Below, in pieces: positions 1 to 5,065 of a stretch of DNA of 5,065 nt. The notes under the pieces are model-generated. The model saw only the letters and a list, made by a program, of their open reading frames with translations. It was not told where the DNA came from and did not search any database. The position numbers and the translations under genes are program-made. The stretch comes from an uncultured Bacteroidota bacterium (GTDB lineage: Bacteria > Bacteroidota > Bacteroidia > Chitinophagales > Chitinophagaceae): the NCBI GenBank assembly GCA_946887345.1, contig CAMPKR010000204.1, positions 1-5,065 of the forward strand, in the 5' to 3' direction. Each line of letters opens with the position of its first letter. Position 1 is the stretch's first letter.

Positions 1-11
1 TCTTTGTACCA

Positions 12-533
12 ATGGATACTATTGTGAACAAGGTTGCCGGAAGCGGTATTATTAGCCTTGACCTGGCTGATTATATTCCACGTGACGAGGAGATCATGCT
101 ATTTGACTTGAAGCCTTTTCTGTTCAGGGAAATGATACTGCGCGAGAAGGATTATCGCGCCGCTCTCCAAACCCACGACTGGGAGCAATACAAAGGTAAA
201 CATGTAGCCATACAATGCAGCGTAGACGCAATTATACCCATGTGGGCTTATATGCTGGCTGCCAATTATCTTCAGCCCTTTGCGGCTTACGTATTTTTCG
301 GAAGCGCTGATGAGCTTAAAAAGGAATTATTGATCAAACGGATTGAAGCCATCCACTCAGCCGGGTACATTGATAAGCGCGTAGTGGTGAAAGGGTGTGG
401 GGATAGACCTATACCTGAATCTGCATACGTCGCCATAACCAATATTCTTAGGCCTGTAGCCAAGTCCATTATGTACGGAGAGCCATGCTCAACAGTACCG
501 ATCTATAAGAAACCTAATAATCCGAATAAGTAA
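12..533 (+). CDS. DUF2480 family protein, function unknown
   Basis: The 173-residue protein matches what I know of DUF2480, a single-domain family of roughly 165-175 residues restricted to Bacteroidota, so it appears full length. Recognisable family blocks are the N-terminal VNKVAGSGIISLDL (residues 5-18), HDWEQY (55-60), QCSVDAIIPMWAYM (68-81), VKGCGDRPIPESAY (126-139) and RPVAKSIMYGEPCSTVPIYK (147-166). C69, C129 and C159 each sit inside one of these blocks. No signal peptide or membrane segment is visible, so it is probably cytosolic. The ATG at 12 is chosen because VNKVA directly after the start is typical of the family; the reading frame is open to the window edge, so an upstream start cannot be excluded. 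From memory, relatives often lie beside suf Fe-S assembly genes, but that side of the gene is not visible. No reaction is known to me. It ends 11 bases from the end of the convergent repressor gene. Confidence 0.9.
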   Translation: MDTIVNKVAGSGIISLDLADYIPRDEEIMLFDLKPFLFREMILREKDYRAALQTHDWEQYKGKHVAIQCSVDAIIPMWAYMLAANYLQPFAAYVFFGSADELKKELLIKRIEAIHSAGYIDKRVVVKGCGDRPIPESAYVAITNILRPVAKSIMYGEPCSTVPIYKKPNNPNK

Positions 534-579
534 ACTCGCGGATATTACAGCGCCACAAGAATATTTCGCGCTATTTTTT
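520..579. terminator. Candidate terminator hairpins at the first tail-to-tail junction
   Basis: Two short inverted repeats lie around the facing stop codons. The first pairs ATCCG (520-524) with CGGAT (539-543). The second pairs AGCGC (549-553) with GCGCT (568-572), with a possible inner GAA/TTC pairing at 559-561 and 565-567. The second is followed by six T at 574-579, the arrangement expected of an intrinsic terminator for the rightward gene, though it lies inside the last codons of the repressor gene. The stems are only 5 bp with 14-base loops, so either may be chance. No T-run follows on the minus strand. Confidence 0.35.
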
Positions 580-1210
580 CAGAAAGCAGGAACGCATCGC
601 CTTTTTCGCGGCTTACCATCACGCTGTTGTCATAAGGCATTACTTCCGTCACTTTTAGCATAGTACCTATCTGCAGTTGCAACTTTTCCAGTTGTTGAAG
701 GAAGGCAGAAGACGTGTCCCGTACGGCCACTACTTTACAGGCTTTGCCTGGTTCTGCATCTATCAGGGCAAGTGTTGACGTATGCGGCAATTCACCTTCA
801 GAGTTTGGTATCGGGTCGCCATGAGGATCAAATTCCGGGAACCCAAGAAAATCGTCCAGGCGCTCTATCAGCTTGGTAGATTGTATATGTTCCAGCTGCT
901 CTGCTACCTCGTGCACTTCGTCCCATTGGAAGTTCAGCTTGTGATGCAGGAAGGTCTCCCACAGCCTGTGTTTCCTCAGCACCAGCAGGGCGGCTGATTG
1001 ACCTGTTTTAGAGAGTTCTACTTTTTTGTATTTCTCGTAGTGTATCAGCTCCTTTTCTGAGAGCTTACGCAACATATCTGTGACAGTTCCGGGCTTGGTA
1101 GTCATACGCTCTGCGATCTCGTTTACAGAAACACCTTTCTGCTTTGAATTTGCCTGTATGCTGTATATGGCCTTTAGGTAATTTTCTTCAGTATATGTGA
1201 GAACCGGCAT
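545..1210 (-). CDS. DtxR/MntR-family metal-dependent transcriptional repressor
   Basis: This 221-residue regulator has the full three-part DtxR layout: a winged helix-turn-helix (about residues 5-70), a metal-binding dimerisation domain (about 71-140, ending in FDPHGDPIP at 127-135) and a C-terminal FeoA/SH3-like domain (about 145-221). Such proteins bind Mn(II) or Fe(II) and then repress metal-uptake genes. By motif alignment to DtxR and MntR, ligands are H81 and E85 (KHRLWE), H100, E104, E107 and H108 (in VHEVAEQLEH). E104 replaces DtxR Cys102 and matches MntR Glu99, which favours manganese; N10 replaces DtxR Met10 / MntR Asp8. The ATG at 1210 is preferred over an in-frame TTG at 1225, because TEENYLKAIY then sits at the usual distance from the N-terminus and the TTG lies upstream of a good promoter element. 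No metal transporter is nearby, so its targets are elsewhere or out of view. Iron versus manganese is not settled. Confidence 0.93.
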   Translation of the reverse strand: MPVLTYTEENYLKAIYSIQANSKQKGVSVNEIAERMTTKPGTVTDMLRKLSEKELIHYEKYKKVELSKTGQSAALLVLRKHRLWETFLHHKLNFQWDEVHEVAEQLEHIQSTKLIERLDDFLGFPEFDPHGDPIPNSEGELPHTSTLALIDAEPGKACKVVAVRDTSSAFLQQLEKLQLQIGTMLKVTEVMPYDNSVMVSREKGDAFLLSEKIARNILVAL

Positions 1211-1213
1211 AGT

Positions 1214-1248
1214 CAAACTTAGCAAAAACCCGCGACAGTACAGGCAAA
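1214..1248 (-). promoter_or_regulatory. Candidate Bacteroidota promoter of the repressor gene
   Basis: Read on the minus strand, TAAGTTTG (plus coordinates 1221-1214) matches every defined base of the Bacteroidota -7 consensus TAnnTTTG. A TTTG at 1248-1245 lies 23 bases upstream, at the long end of the usual spacing for the -33 element. The -7 box ends three bases before the ATG at 1210, so the transcript would start at or within a few bases of the start codon. The alternative is a promoter further upstream that I cannot recognise. Confidence 0.45.
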
Positions 1249-1263
1249 GGGACTTATAGATTT

Positions 1264-1280
1264 TTATAAAAAATTTATAA
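1264..1280. repeat. AT-only inverted repeat in the divergent control region
   Basis: TTATAAA (1264-1270) and TTTATAA (1274-1280) are perfect reverse complements separated by AAA. The repeat lies between the divergent repressor and transpeptidase genes, 8 bases before the TTG element of the transpeptidase promoter candidate. It could be an operator or an AT-rich UP-like element. It does not resemble the GC-containing operators known for DtxR (TTAGG...CCTAA type), and AT-rich spacers produce such palindromes by chance. Confidence 0.4.
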
Positions 1281-1288
1281 TAATAATA

Positions 1289-1319
1289 TTGACGATGGTG
1301 CTATTATTCCTTAGTTTCG
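1289..1319 (+). promoter_or_regulatory. Candidate Bacteroidota promoter of the L,D-transpeptidase gene
   Basis: TTG at 1289-1291 is followed after 20 bases by TAGTTTCG at 1312-1319, which matches five of the six defined bases of TAnnTTTG. The spacing is what this phylum's main sigma factor prefers. Transcription would begin around 1323-1327, leaving a leader of about 20 bases. AGGA at 1342-1345 directly precedes two successive ATG codons (1347 and 1350); its spacing fits the second ATG slightly better, a difference of one residue. Confidence 0.55.
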
Positions 1320-1346
1320 TAGTCTTCCAAGCTACTTTTTTAGGAA

Positions 1347-2078
1347 ATGATGAAATACTGCGACAGTTTTGTGTACAGTGGCTTTAAAGGTTTTATTCTT
1401 ACCATTGGCCTGTTATTTGCGTGCTCGTTTTCAAACGCGCAGGATTCAAGAAGTGCTTACCAGAAACCCCGCGATGTAAAGATCGTCAGGGAATATAAAG
1501 ATGAAAAGGGACGCTTTGTCCGCGTACTTAAGTACAAGCAAGGTTCAATGATCGTCACCGAAGAGATCTACATGACGGGCAGGGTTAATTTTAACAATGC
1601 GATCTTTCCTAAGATCAACCCAGATACTATCAATAAAGATTCTCTTGTTGTTATCGTTGATAAGAGCAAGTATTTTGTACAGTTGATGTACAAGAAGAAA
1701 ACCATCCGTCGCTATAAGGCCGTGTTTGGCCCCAAGCCTTTGCAGAACAAACGTATGGAGGGTGACCGCTGCACACCGGAAGGCTGGTTCACTATAAAGC
1801 AAAAAAACCCCAATAGCAAATACGACAGGTTCATGCTGCTCGATTATCCGAACGATTCAGCCCGGGTTCGTTTTGATGCCTTGAAGGCAAAGGGAGCGAT
1901 TCCTGCTTCTGCACTCATTGGAGGCGATATCGGTATCCACGGAATCTGGCAGGGCGGCGATGATATGATAGAAATGGGTGTGGGCTGGACCGACGGTTGT
2001 GTGGCGCTTAAGAACAAGGACATTGAAGAGCTGTTCTCTCTTGTAGGGGTGGGCACCCGAGTGCTGATCCGCAAGTAA
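1347..2078 (+). CDS. Exported L,D-transpeptidase (YkuD domain)
   Basis: The 243-residue protein has an N-terminal export signal (hydrophobic stretch about residues 15-26, probable cleavage after SNA at 31, leaving Q32). LFAC at 23-26 is a weak lipobox, so a lipoprotein form is a less likely alternative. The YkuD catalytic domain runs from about residue 99 (SLVVIVDKSKYFVQL) to the end. It carries GDRCTPEGWF (139-148), GIHG (196-199) with H198, and the nucleophile motif WTDGCVALKN (214-223) with catalytic C218. Such enzymes form 3-3 cross-links in peptidoglycan or attach proteins or amino acids to it, working in the periplasm. No LysM or other wall-binding domain is present; residues 32-95 are a charged segment I do not recognise. 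C142 is an additional cysteine beside the TPEG motif. Which acceptor it uses cannot be told from sequence. It is divergent from the repressor gene and probably monocistronic. Confidence 0.9.
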   Translation: MMKYCDSFVYSGFKGFILTIGLLFACSFSNAQDSRSAYQKPRDVKIVREYKDEKGRFVRVLKYKQGSMIVTEEIYMTGRVNFNNAIFPKINPDTINKDSLVVIVDKSKYFVQLMYKKKTIRRYKAVFGPKPLQNKRMEGDRCTPEGWFTIKQKNPNSKYDRFMLLDYPNDSARVRFDALKAKGAIPASALIGGDIGIHGIWQGGDDMIEMGVGWTDGCVALKNKDIEELFSLVGVGTRVLIRK

Positions 2079-2079
2079 T

Positions 2080-2101
2080 CTTTATCGCTTAATAAAGTTT
2101 T
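2080..2101 (+). terminator. Candidate terminator after the L,D-transpeptidase gene
   Basis: CTTTAT (2080-2085) and ATAAAG (2092-2097) are perfect reverse complements with a 6-base loop, followed by TTTT at 2098-2101. The hairpin begins two bases after the transpeptidase stop codon and overlaps the last codons and stop of the convergent deacetylase gene. The stem is AT-rich and so weak. On the minus strand it has no T-run behind it, so it would mainly serve the plus-strand gene. Confidence 0.4.
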
Positions 2102-3395
2102 CGTAGGCCTCCCTCCAGCCTTTCCATTCAGGGGATGTTCCCAATGAGAAATTGTGAAAAATAGTTACCAACGTGCTGTTGCATTGCTCCAGTGCTTTTT
2201 TCATGCTATTCAGGGCACTGGACGCCTCTGCCGGACTTAGTTTTTCCTCGTAGCGGGCAGTAGTATCCATAAAGCAGAAAGGATGCACCCGCAGGGGACT
2301 CACCTTTTCCTCTTTCAGATCATACCACATAAAAGAAGATCCTGTTCCTGCCCTGAATCCTAAACTGGTGCCGTAGCCCATGCTGTAGTCATCTTCAATG
2401 CCCAGGGCAATGAGGCTCCTGTAAGTATCCGGCATTTGCAGTTTCATATAGTGCTGCCGCGACTTATTTATCGGTTTCCCTATTATTTGTTCGAGGGTAT
2501 TCTTTTCCTTGGTTTTGTATTCGGGAAATCTGTCAGAATAGTAAGAGGGATGTATGCCAATGGCCCCGTCATCCGATAGCTCACGTATGAGTTCCTGCAT
2601 ACGCTGATTGGTAGGCCTTATATTCTTGTCAAAATCTGTTGTTTGCAGTGAAGCCAGTATGAAGTAAACAGGGCTATAGTTATACTGCTTATGCCAGTTA
2701 GTTATAGTGTCGAAGCTATCAAAGGGGTCCTGTTTCTTTCCACGGTTAACCGATATGCGTTCCGTTATTTCAGATGTATTTACCTTAAGCAGGTCTCTTA
2801 TAAAGGCGCCTATGCTCCGCGTCCTGCCTTTGTGCAGGTAAGAGTATGCTATATCAATATCATAGCTGGGCTGGAAGAAGAAGGTGGGCCTGTTGGTCTT
2901 TAGTCCTTTGTCCCTTAGTATTTTTCCCAGTGCGGTTACCCATTCATCCAATACCGGGCGCTTTAGCCAGCAGTTCCTGTACAGTATGCTTTCTGTAGCA
3001 GGGTAGCGCTGATGCTTGTCGGGGTTAAATGAATAGTATTCTTCATAGCGTGATAACAGAAAAAACGCTGCAGAGAATAGATCAAAGGGGATAGAATACG
3101 TTTCATCGTTCACGGCATATAGTACAGGTAACCCCTGCCATTCGCCTGTGTCTGCTTTATGCTGGGAAATACCTGTGTCATTCAGGAGCTTAGTAGCGGG
3201 AATAGAAAGCGCTTTGCCGGAGTTCTTTCCGTAAGACAGGTAAAACCCCGCTTGTTGTGCTTCTGCCTCATCGAAGGTCAACCGGTACTCAATGCCTAAA
3301 CGTTCACCAAAGATCCAGTCCAGCACATATCGCAGGCGTGGACTATCAATAGCAGCGTAGATAACCAATGTTTGCTCGGAGCCTGCTGCCTGCAT
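2082..3395 (-). CDS. Polysaccharide deacetylase-like protein with DUF7033-type N-terminal region
   Basis: This 437-residue protein matches a Bacteroidota family annotated as polysaccharide deacetylase. Residues 1 to about 150 form the DUF7033-like region, with the hallmark PFDLFSAAFFLLSRYEEY at 103-120. Residues about 170-437 form a NodB-like (carbohydrate esterase 4) barrel. SYDID at 177-181 supplies the two aspartates of motif 1 (D179, D181); IHPSYYS at 281-287 stands for motif 2, with S287 where the classical second histidine would be; GFRAGTG (346-352) resembles the arginine motif; HPF (371-373) and H414 in IFHNF lie near the end. By family, it would remove acetyl groups from a sugar using a divalent metal, but the substrate is unknown. 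There is no signal peptide, so it is probably cytosolic, which would suit a role in glycan-precursor synthesis. The ATG at 3395 is the furthest possible start, since a TAA stop in frame immediately precedes it. It lies 12 bases behind the lipoprotein gene, with no clear Shine-Dalgarno site. Confidence 0.85.
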   Translation of the reverse strand: MQAAGSEQTLVIYAAIDSPRLRYVLDWIFGERLGIEYRLTFDEAEAQQAGFYLSYGKNSGKALSIPATKLLNDTGISQHKADTGEWQGLPVLYAVNDETYSIPFDLFSAAFFLLSRYEEYYSFNPDKHQRYPATESILYRNCWLKRPVLDEWVTALGKILRDKGLKTNRPTFFFQPSYDIDIAYSYLHKGRTRSIGAFIRDLLKVNTSEITERISVNRGKKQDPFDSFDTITNWHKQYNYSPVYFILASLQTTDFDKNIRPTNQRMQELIRELSDDGAIGIHPSYYSDRFPEYKTKEKNTLEQIIGKPINKSRQHYMKLQMPDTYRSLIALGIEDDYSMGYGTSLGFRAGTGSSFMWYDLKEEKVSPLRVHPFCFMDTTARYEEKLSPAEASSALNSMKKALEQCNSTLVTIFHNFSLGTSPEWKGWREAYENFIKR

Positions 3396-3407
3396 TTAGA
3401 TGGACGT

Positions 3408-4241
3408 TTAGAGGTCTATACGGACCTGTTTAGAGAAGGATTTCCCCGCCTTGTCTTTCCCGTCTATTTTGAACATAACTGCACGCAGCACCACATCAAG
3501 TGGCTTTTGATTGGCAGCGCGAACATTGCGCACGCTGTTCTGCCATTGTTGCTGTGTCTTCTTGTTCATTCTGCGCTGGCGCGCCTCTTTGTTGATGGCA
3601 TTTTTCAGGCTACTGGCATTTACACGTGCAGTAGCTAGTTGCTTATCGTCCAGTCCGCTGATGGTATAGATGCCCTTGGCACCTTTCAGTGCCTTCCATC
3701 CGCTGGTGCTGTTCAGTGCATCCAGTTCAAGGGTGCCCAGGCTGTTCTTGATATTTATGCCCGATTGGTAACGCATGGAAACCTTAGTAACGGTAGCCTC
3801 GCTTGTCTGCAGTGCGCTGTTCCTTATATCGCCTTCTGTAAGTTGGAAGGTGGCGCTATTGGTTTTTTGCAGGTCTTTGCTGGTTGCATTTTTTGCTGCC
3901 AGGCCCGGTAGCAGGATATCCACTTCTTTAAAGTCGATGTTAAGTCCTTTAACGGCCATGGCCTTTTGTACGGGTTCAGGCCCTGTTTCAGCTCCATCCT
4001 GTTTTTTCGCAGCACTGTCCACTTTGCCAACGGCAGCGGTATCTTTCATTACTTCGGCAGGCTTCAGGTCTGCAACAATATCTCTCAGGTGAGCAGAATC
4101 TGTTTCAGTTACAATGGTAGAGGGGTCGCCCATTACAATAGCTTCTCCTTCAGCTTTTTTGTTCGTACTGCTGCCGCCGCAGGCAGTAAGTGTGAACAAT
4201 GCAGTGGCTAATATGGATACTGGTGCGAAAACTCTCCTCAT
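3408..4241 (-). CDS. Putative lipoprotein of unknown function
   Basis: I do not recognise a family for this 277-residue protein. Residues 1-20 form a lipoprotein signal peptide: two arginines, a hydrophobic core, then lipobox LTAC at 18-21, making C21 the lipidated residue. The residues after it (GGSSTNKK) lack the acidic cluster used for surface export in Bacteroidota, so an outer-membrane, periplasm-facing position is more likely. Residues about 26-95 are rich in Ala, Lys, Glu, Asp and Thr and look like a flexible linker. Residues about 97-215 alternate hydrophobic and polar positions in short stretches such as FKEVDILLPGL and LGTLELDAL, suggesting beta strands. A very basic segment follows (about 218-242, with RQRRMNKK at 221-228), then two probable strands to the end. 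No catalytic motif is visible. It shares strand and tight spacing with the downstream deacetylase gene, so co-transcription is likely. An envelope or glycan-linked role is only a guess from that context. Confidence 0.8.
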   Translation of the reverse strand: MRRVFAPVSILATALFTLTACGGSSTNKKAEGEAIVMGDPSTIVTETDSAHLRDIVADLKPAEVMKDTAAVGKVDSAAKKQDGAETGPEPVQKAMAVKGLNIDFKEVDILLPGLAAKNATSKDLQKTNSATFQLTEGDIRNSALQTSEATVTKVSMRYQSGINIKNSLGTLELDALNSTSGWKALKGAKGIYTISGLDDKQLATARVNASSLKNAINKEARQRRMNKKTQQQWQNSVRNVRAANQKPLDVVLRAVMFKIDGKDKAGKSFSKQVRIDL

Positions 4242-4357
4242 AACGCCGTAAAAATAGTAAAAGATGCAGGATTGACCTGATTTTTAATCACACTCACTTA
4301 AACATTAACAAGAAAAACATGGTTAATCCGTTAAATCATGCCAATCGCGGTTCAGCC
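4242..4357. other. Spacer upstream of the lipoprotein-deacetylase gene pair
   Basis: This 116-base AT-rich spacer should hold the end of the E1 transcript and the start of the lipoprotein transcript, both leftward. It contains two small inverted repeats: TGATT/AATCA at 4278-4282 and 4286-4290, and ATTAAC/GTTAAT at 4304-4309 and 4322-4327. Neither is followed by a convincing T-run. I find no full TTG...TAnnTTTG promoter; the nearest -7-like element is TATTTTTA just before the lipoprotein ATG, without a TTG at the right distance. Read-through from the E1 gene is therefore possible. Confidence 0.4.
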
Positions 4358-5065
4358 TTAGAAATTCATCAGTTTCTGCACACATTCATCCAGTCTGCTC
4401 TTGGCTAAAAAGTTCTGTTCCAGTTCAATAGCAAAAGGTACAGGTGTGTCCAGGCTGGCGCACCTTATTATTGGTGCATCCAGGCTGCTGAAACAGTGTT
4501 CCGATATCCAGGCTGCCAGTTCGCCGCCTATGCCACCTGTGAGGGTGTCTTCGTGCAGCAGCAATACTTTTCCTGTACGTTCTACCGATCTGCGTATGGC
4601 ATCATAATCAAGTGGCAGCAGTGTACGAAGATCTAATATGTCAAAAGAAATATCCCCGTGCGCAGCTGCATAGTCTGTAGCCCAGTGCACGCCCGCACCG
4701 TAGGTAATGATGCTGATGTCTTCTCCTTCCTGCACCTGTCTTGCCTTGCCTATTTCTATGGTGTAGTAATCGTCAGGCACCTGCCCGCTGATAGCACGGT
4801 ACAGTGCTTTGTGCTCAAAGAATATTACAGGGTTCGGGTCTTCTATAGCGGCGATCATTAATCCTTTTGCATCTTCCGGCGTAGAAGGGTAAACCACCTT
4901 CAGCCCCGGTGTGTGTACAAACCATGCTTCATTGCTCTGCGAGTGGAAAGGCCCTGCGCCTACGCCGCCTCCGGTGGGCATGCGCACCACCACATCGGCG
5001 TTCTGCCCCCAGCGGTAGTGTATCTTGGCCAGGTTGTTAATGATCTGGTTAAAGCCCACAGTTAC
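4358..5065 (-). CDS. 2-oxoacid dehydrogenase E1, beta-type C-terminal region (partial)
   Basis: The visible 235 residues are the C-terminal part of a thiamine-diphosphate E1 component, which decarboxylates a 2-oxoacid and passes the acyl group to the lipoyl E2 subunit in the cytosol. The frame is open to the window edge (two codons before the ATG at 5059), and that Met is internal, within a conserved GFNQIINNLAKIHYRWG-like block. Counting from it, the rest of the pyrimidine-binding domain carries RMPTGGGVGAGPFHSQS (26-42) and HTPGLKVVYPSTPEDAKGL (49-67). The transketolase C-terminal domain follows, with DLRTLLPLD (143-151) and HEDTLTGGIGGE (169-180). The ending, with SLDTPVPFA and LEQNFLAK, resembles the roughly 660-residue fused alpha/beta E1 proteins of Bacteroidota (branched-chain or general 2-oxoacid type) more than classical PdhB. 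The missing part would show whether it is fused or a separate beta subunit of about 325 residues. The substrate (pyruvate or branched-chain 2-oxoacids) is not certain. Confidence 0.9.
   Translation of the reverse strand, partial: VTVGFNQIINNLAKIHYRWGQNADVVVRMPTGGGVGAGPFHSQSNEAWFVHTPGLKVVYPSTPEDAKGLMIAAIEDPNPVIFFEHKALYRAISGQVPDDYYTIEIGKARQVQEGEDISIITYGAGVHWATDYAAAHGDISFDILDLRTLLPLDYDAIRRSVERTGKVLLLHEDTLTGGIGGELAAWISEHCFSSLDAPIIRCASLDTPVPFAIELEQNFLAKSRLDECVQKLMNF

Noticed and set aside
1211..1225. TTG at 1225 as the repressor start (five extra residues)
   Set aside because: TTG is a poor start, and this stretch coincides with a perfect -7 promoter element; the ATG at 1210 gives the usual N-terminus of the family.
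1545..2074. Two minus-strand open frames inside the L,D-transpeptidase gene
   Set aside because: They lie opposite a gene with an intact signal peptide and catalytic motif, and their translations are low-complexity without family features.
3372..4211. Several plus-strand open frames of 67-105 codons opposite the lipoprotein gene
   Set aside because: They are antisense shadows of a gene with a clear signal peptide and lipobox; their translations show no recognisable domain, and start contexts are poor.
4304..4327. ATTAAC/GTTAAT inverted repeat as a terminator for the E1 gene
   Set aside because: The 6-bp stem is AT-rich with a 12-base loop and no T-run after it; too weak to call.
4319..4408. 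Plus-strand mini-ORF of 29 codons starting in the spacer and running into the E1 gene
   Set aside because: Mostly antisense to coding sequence, no ribosome binding site or promoter, and no recognisable peptide.
5057..5059. ATG at 5059 as the true start of the E1 gene
   Set aside because: The frame is open to the window edge and the sequence around this Met is an internal conserved block of E1 beta regions, so the gene is truncated by the window.
1..5065. Mobile elements, CRISPR arrays, defence or secretion islands, RNA genes
   Set aside because: No transposase, integrase, repeat-spacer pattern, tRNA-like or rRNA-like sequence was seen; gene order and composition look like stable core chromosome.

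Overview
The window looks like ordinary chromosomal DNA from a member of the Bacteroidota, possibly the Chitinophagales/Sphingobacteriales side. This rests on three things: a DUF2480 protein (a family I know only from this phylum), a polysaccharide deacetylase with the phylum-typical DUF7033-like N-terminal region, and promoter elements of the Bacteroidota type (TTG about 20 bases before TAnnTTTG) with poor Shine-Dalgarno sites. There are six protein genes and almost no spare DNA. I see no RNA gene, insertion sequence, CRISPR array, phage gene or toxin-antitoxin pair.

Layout. Bases 12-533 (+): DUF2480 protein. Bases 545-1210 (-): DtxR/MntR-family metal-dependent repressor, tail-to-tail with the first gene, 11 bases apart. 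Bases 1211-1346: a divergent control region with a promoter candidate for each flanking gene and an AT-only inverted repeat. Bases 1347-2078 (+): exported L,D-transpeptidase. Bases 2082-3395 (-): polysaccharide deacetylase-like protein, tail-to-tail with the transpeptidase, only 3 bases apart. Bases 3408-4241 (-): lipoprotein of unknown function, 12 bases upstream of the deacetylase and probably in the same transcript. Bases 4242-4357: a short spacer. Bases 4358-5065 (-): the C-terminal part of a 2-oxoacid dehydrogenase E1 beta region, cut by the window end.

How the genes relate. Three of the six have a cell-envelope flavour (L,D-transpeptidase, deacetylase, lipoprotein), but only the lipoprotein and deacetylase share a strand and tight spacing. 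The repressor's metal-site residues resemble manganese-sensing MntR more than iron-sensing DtxR, but no metal transporter is in view. The DUF2480 gene may belong to an Fe-S assembly (suf) neighbourhood to the left, which cannot be seen here. The E1 gene is central carbon or branched-chain metabolism and appears unrelated.

I found no convincing new biological system. The points most worth a second look are the unassigned lipoprotein coupled to an apparently cytosolic deacetylase, the near-leaderless promoter of the repressor, and the DUF2480 cysteines.
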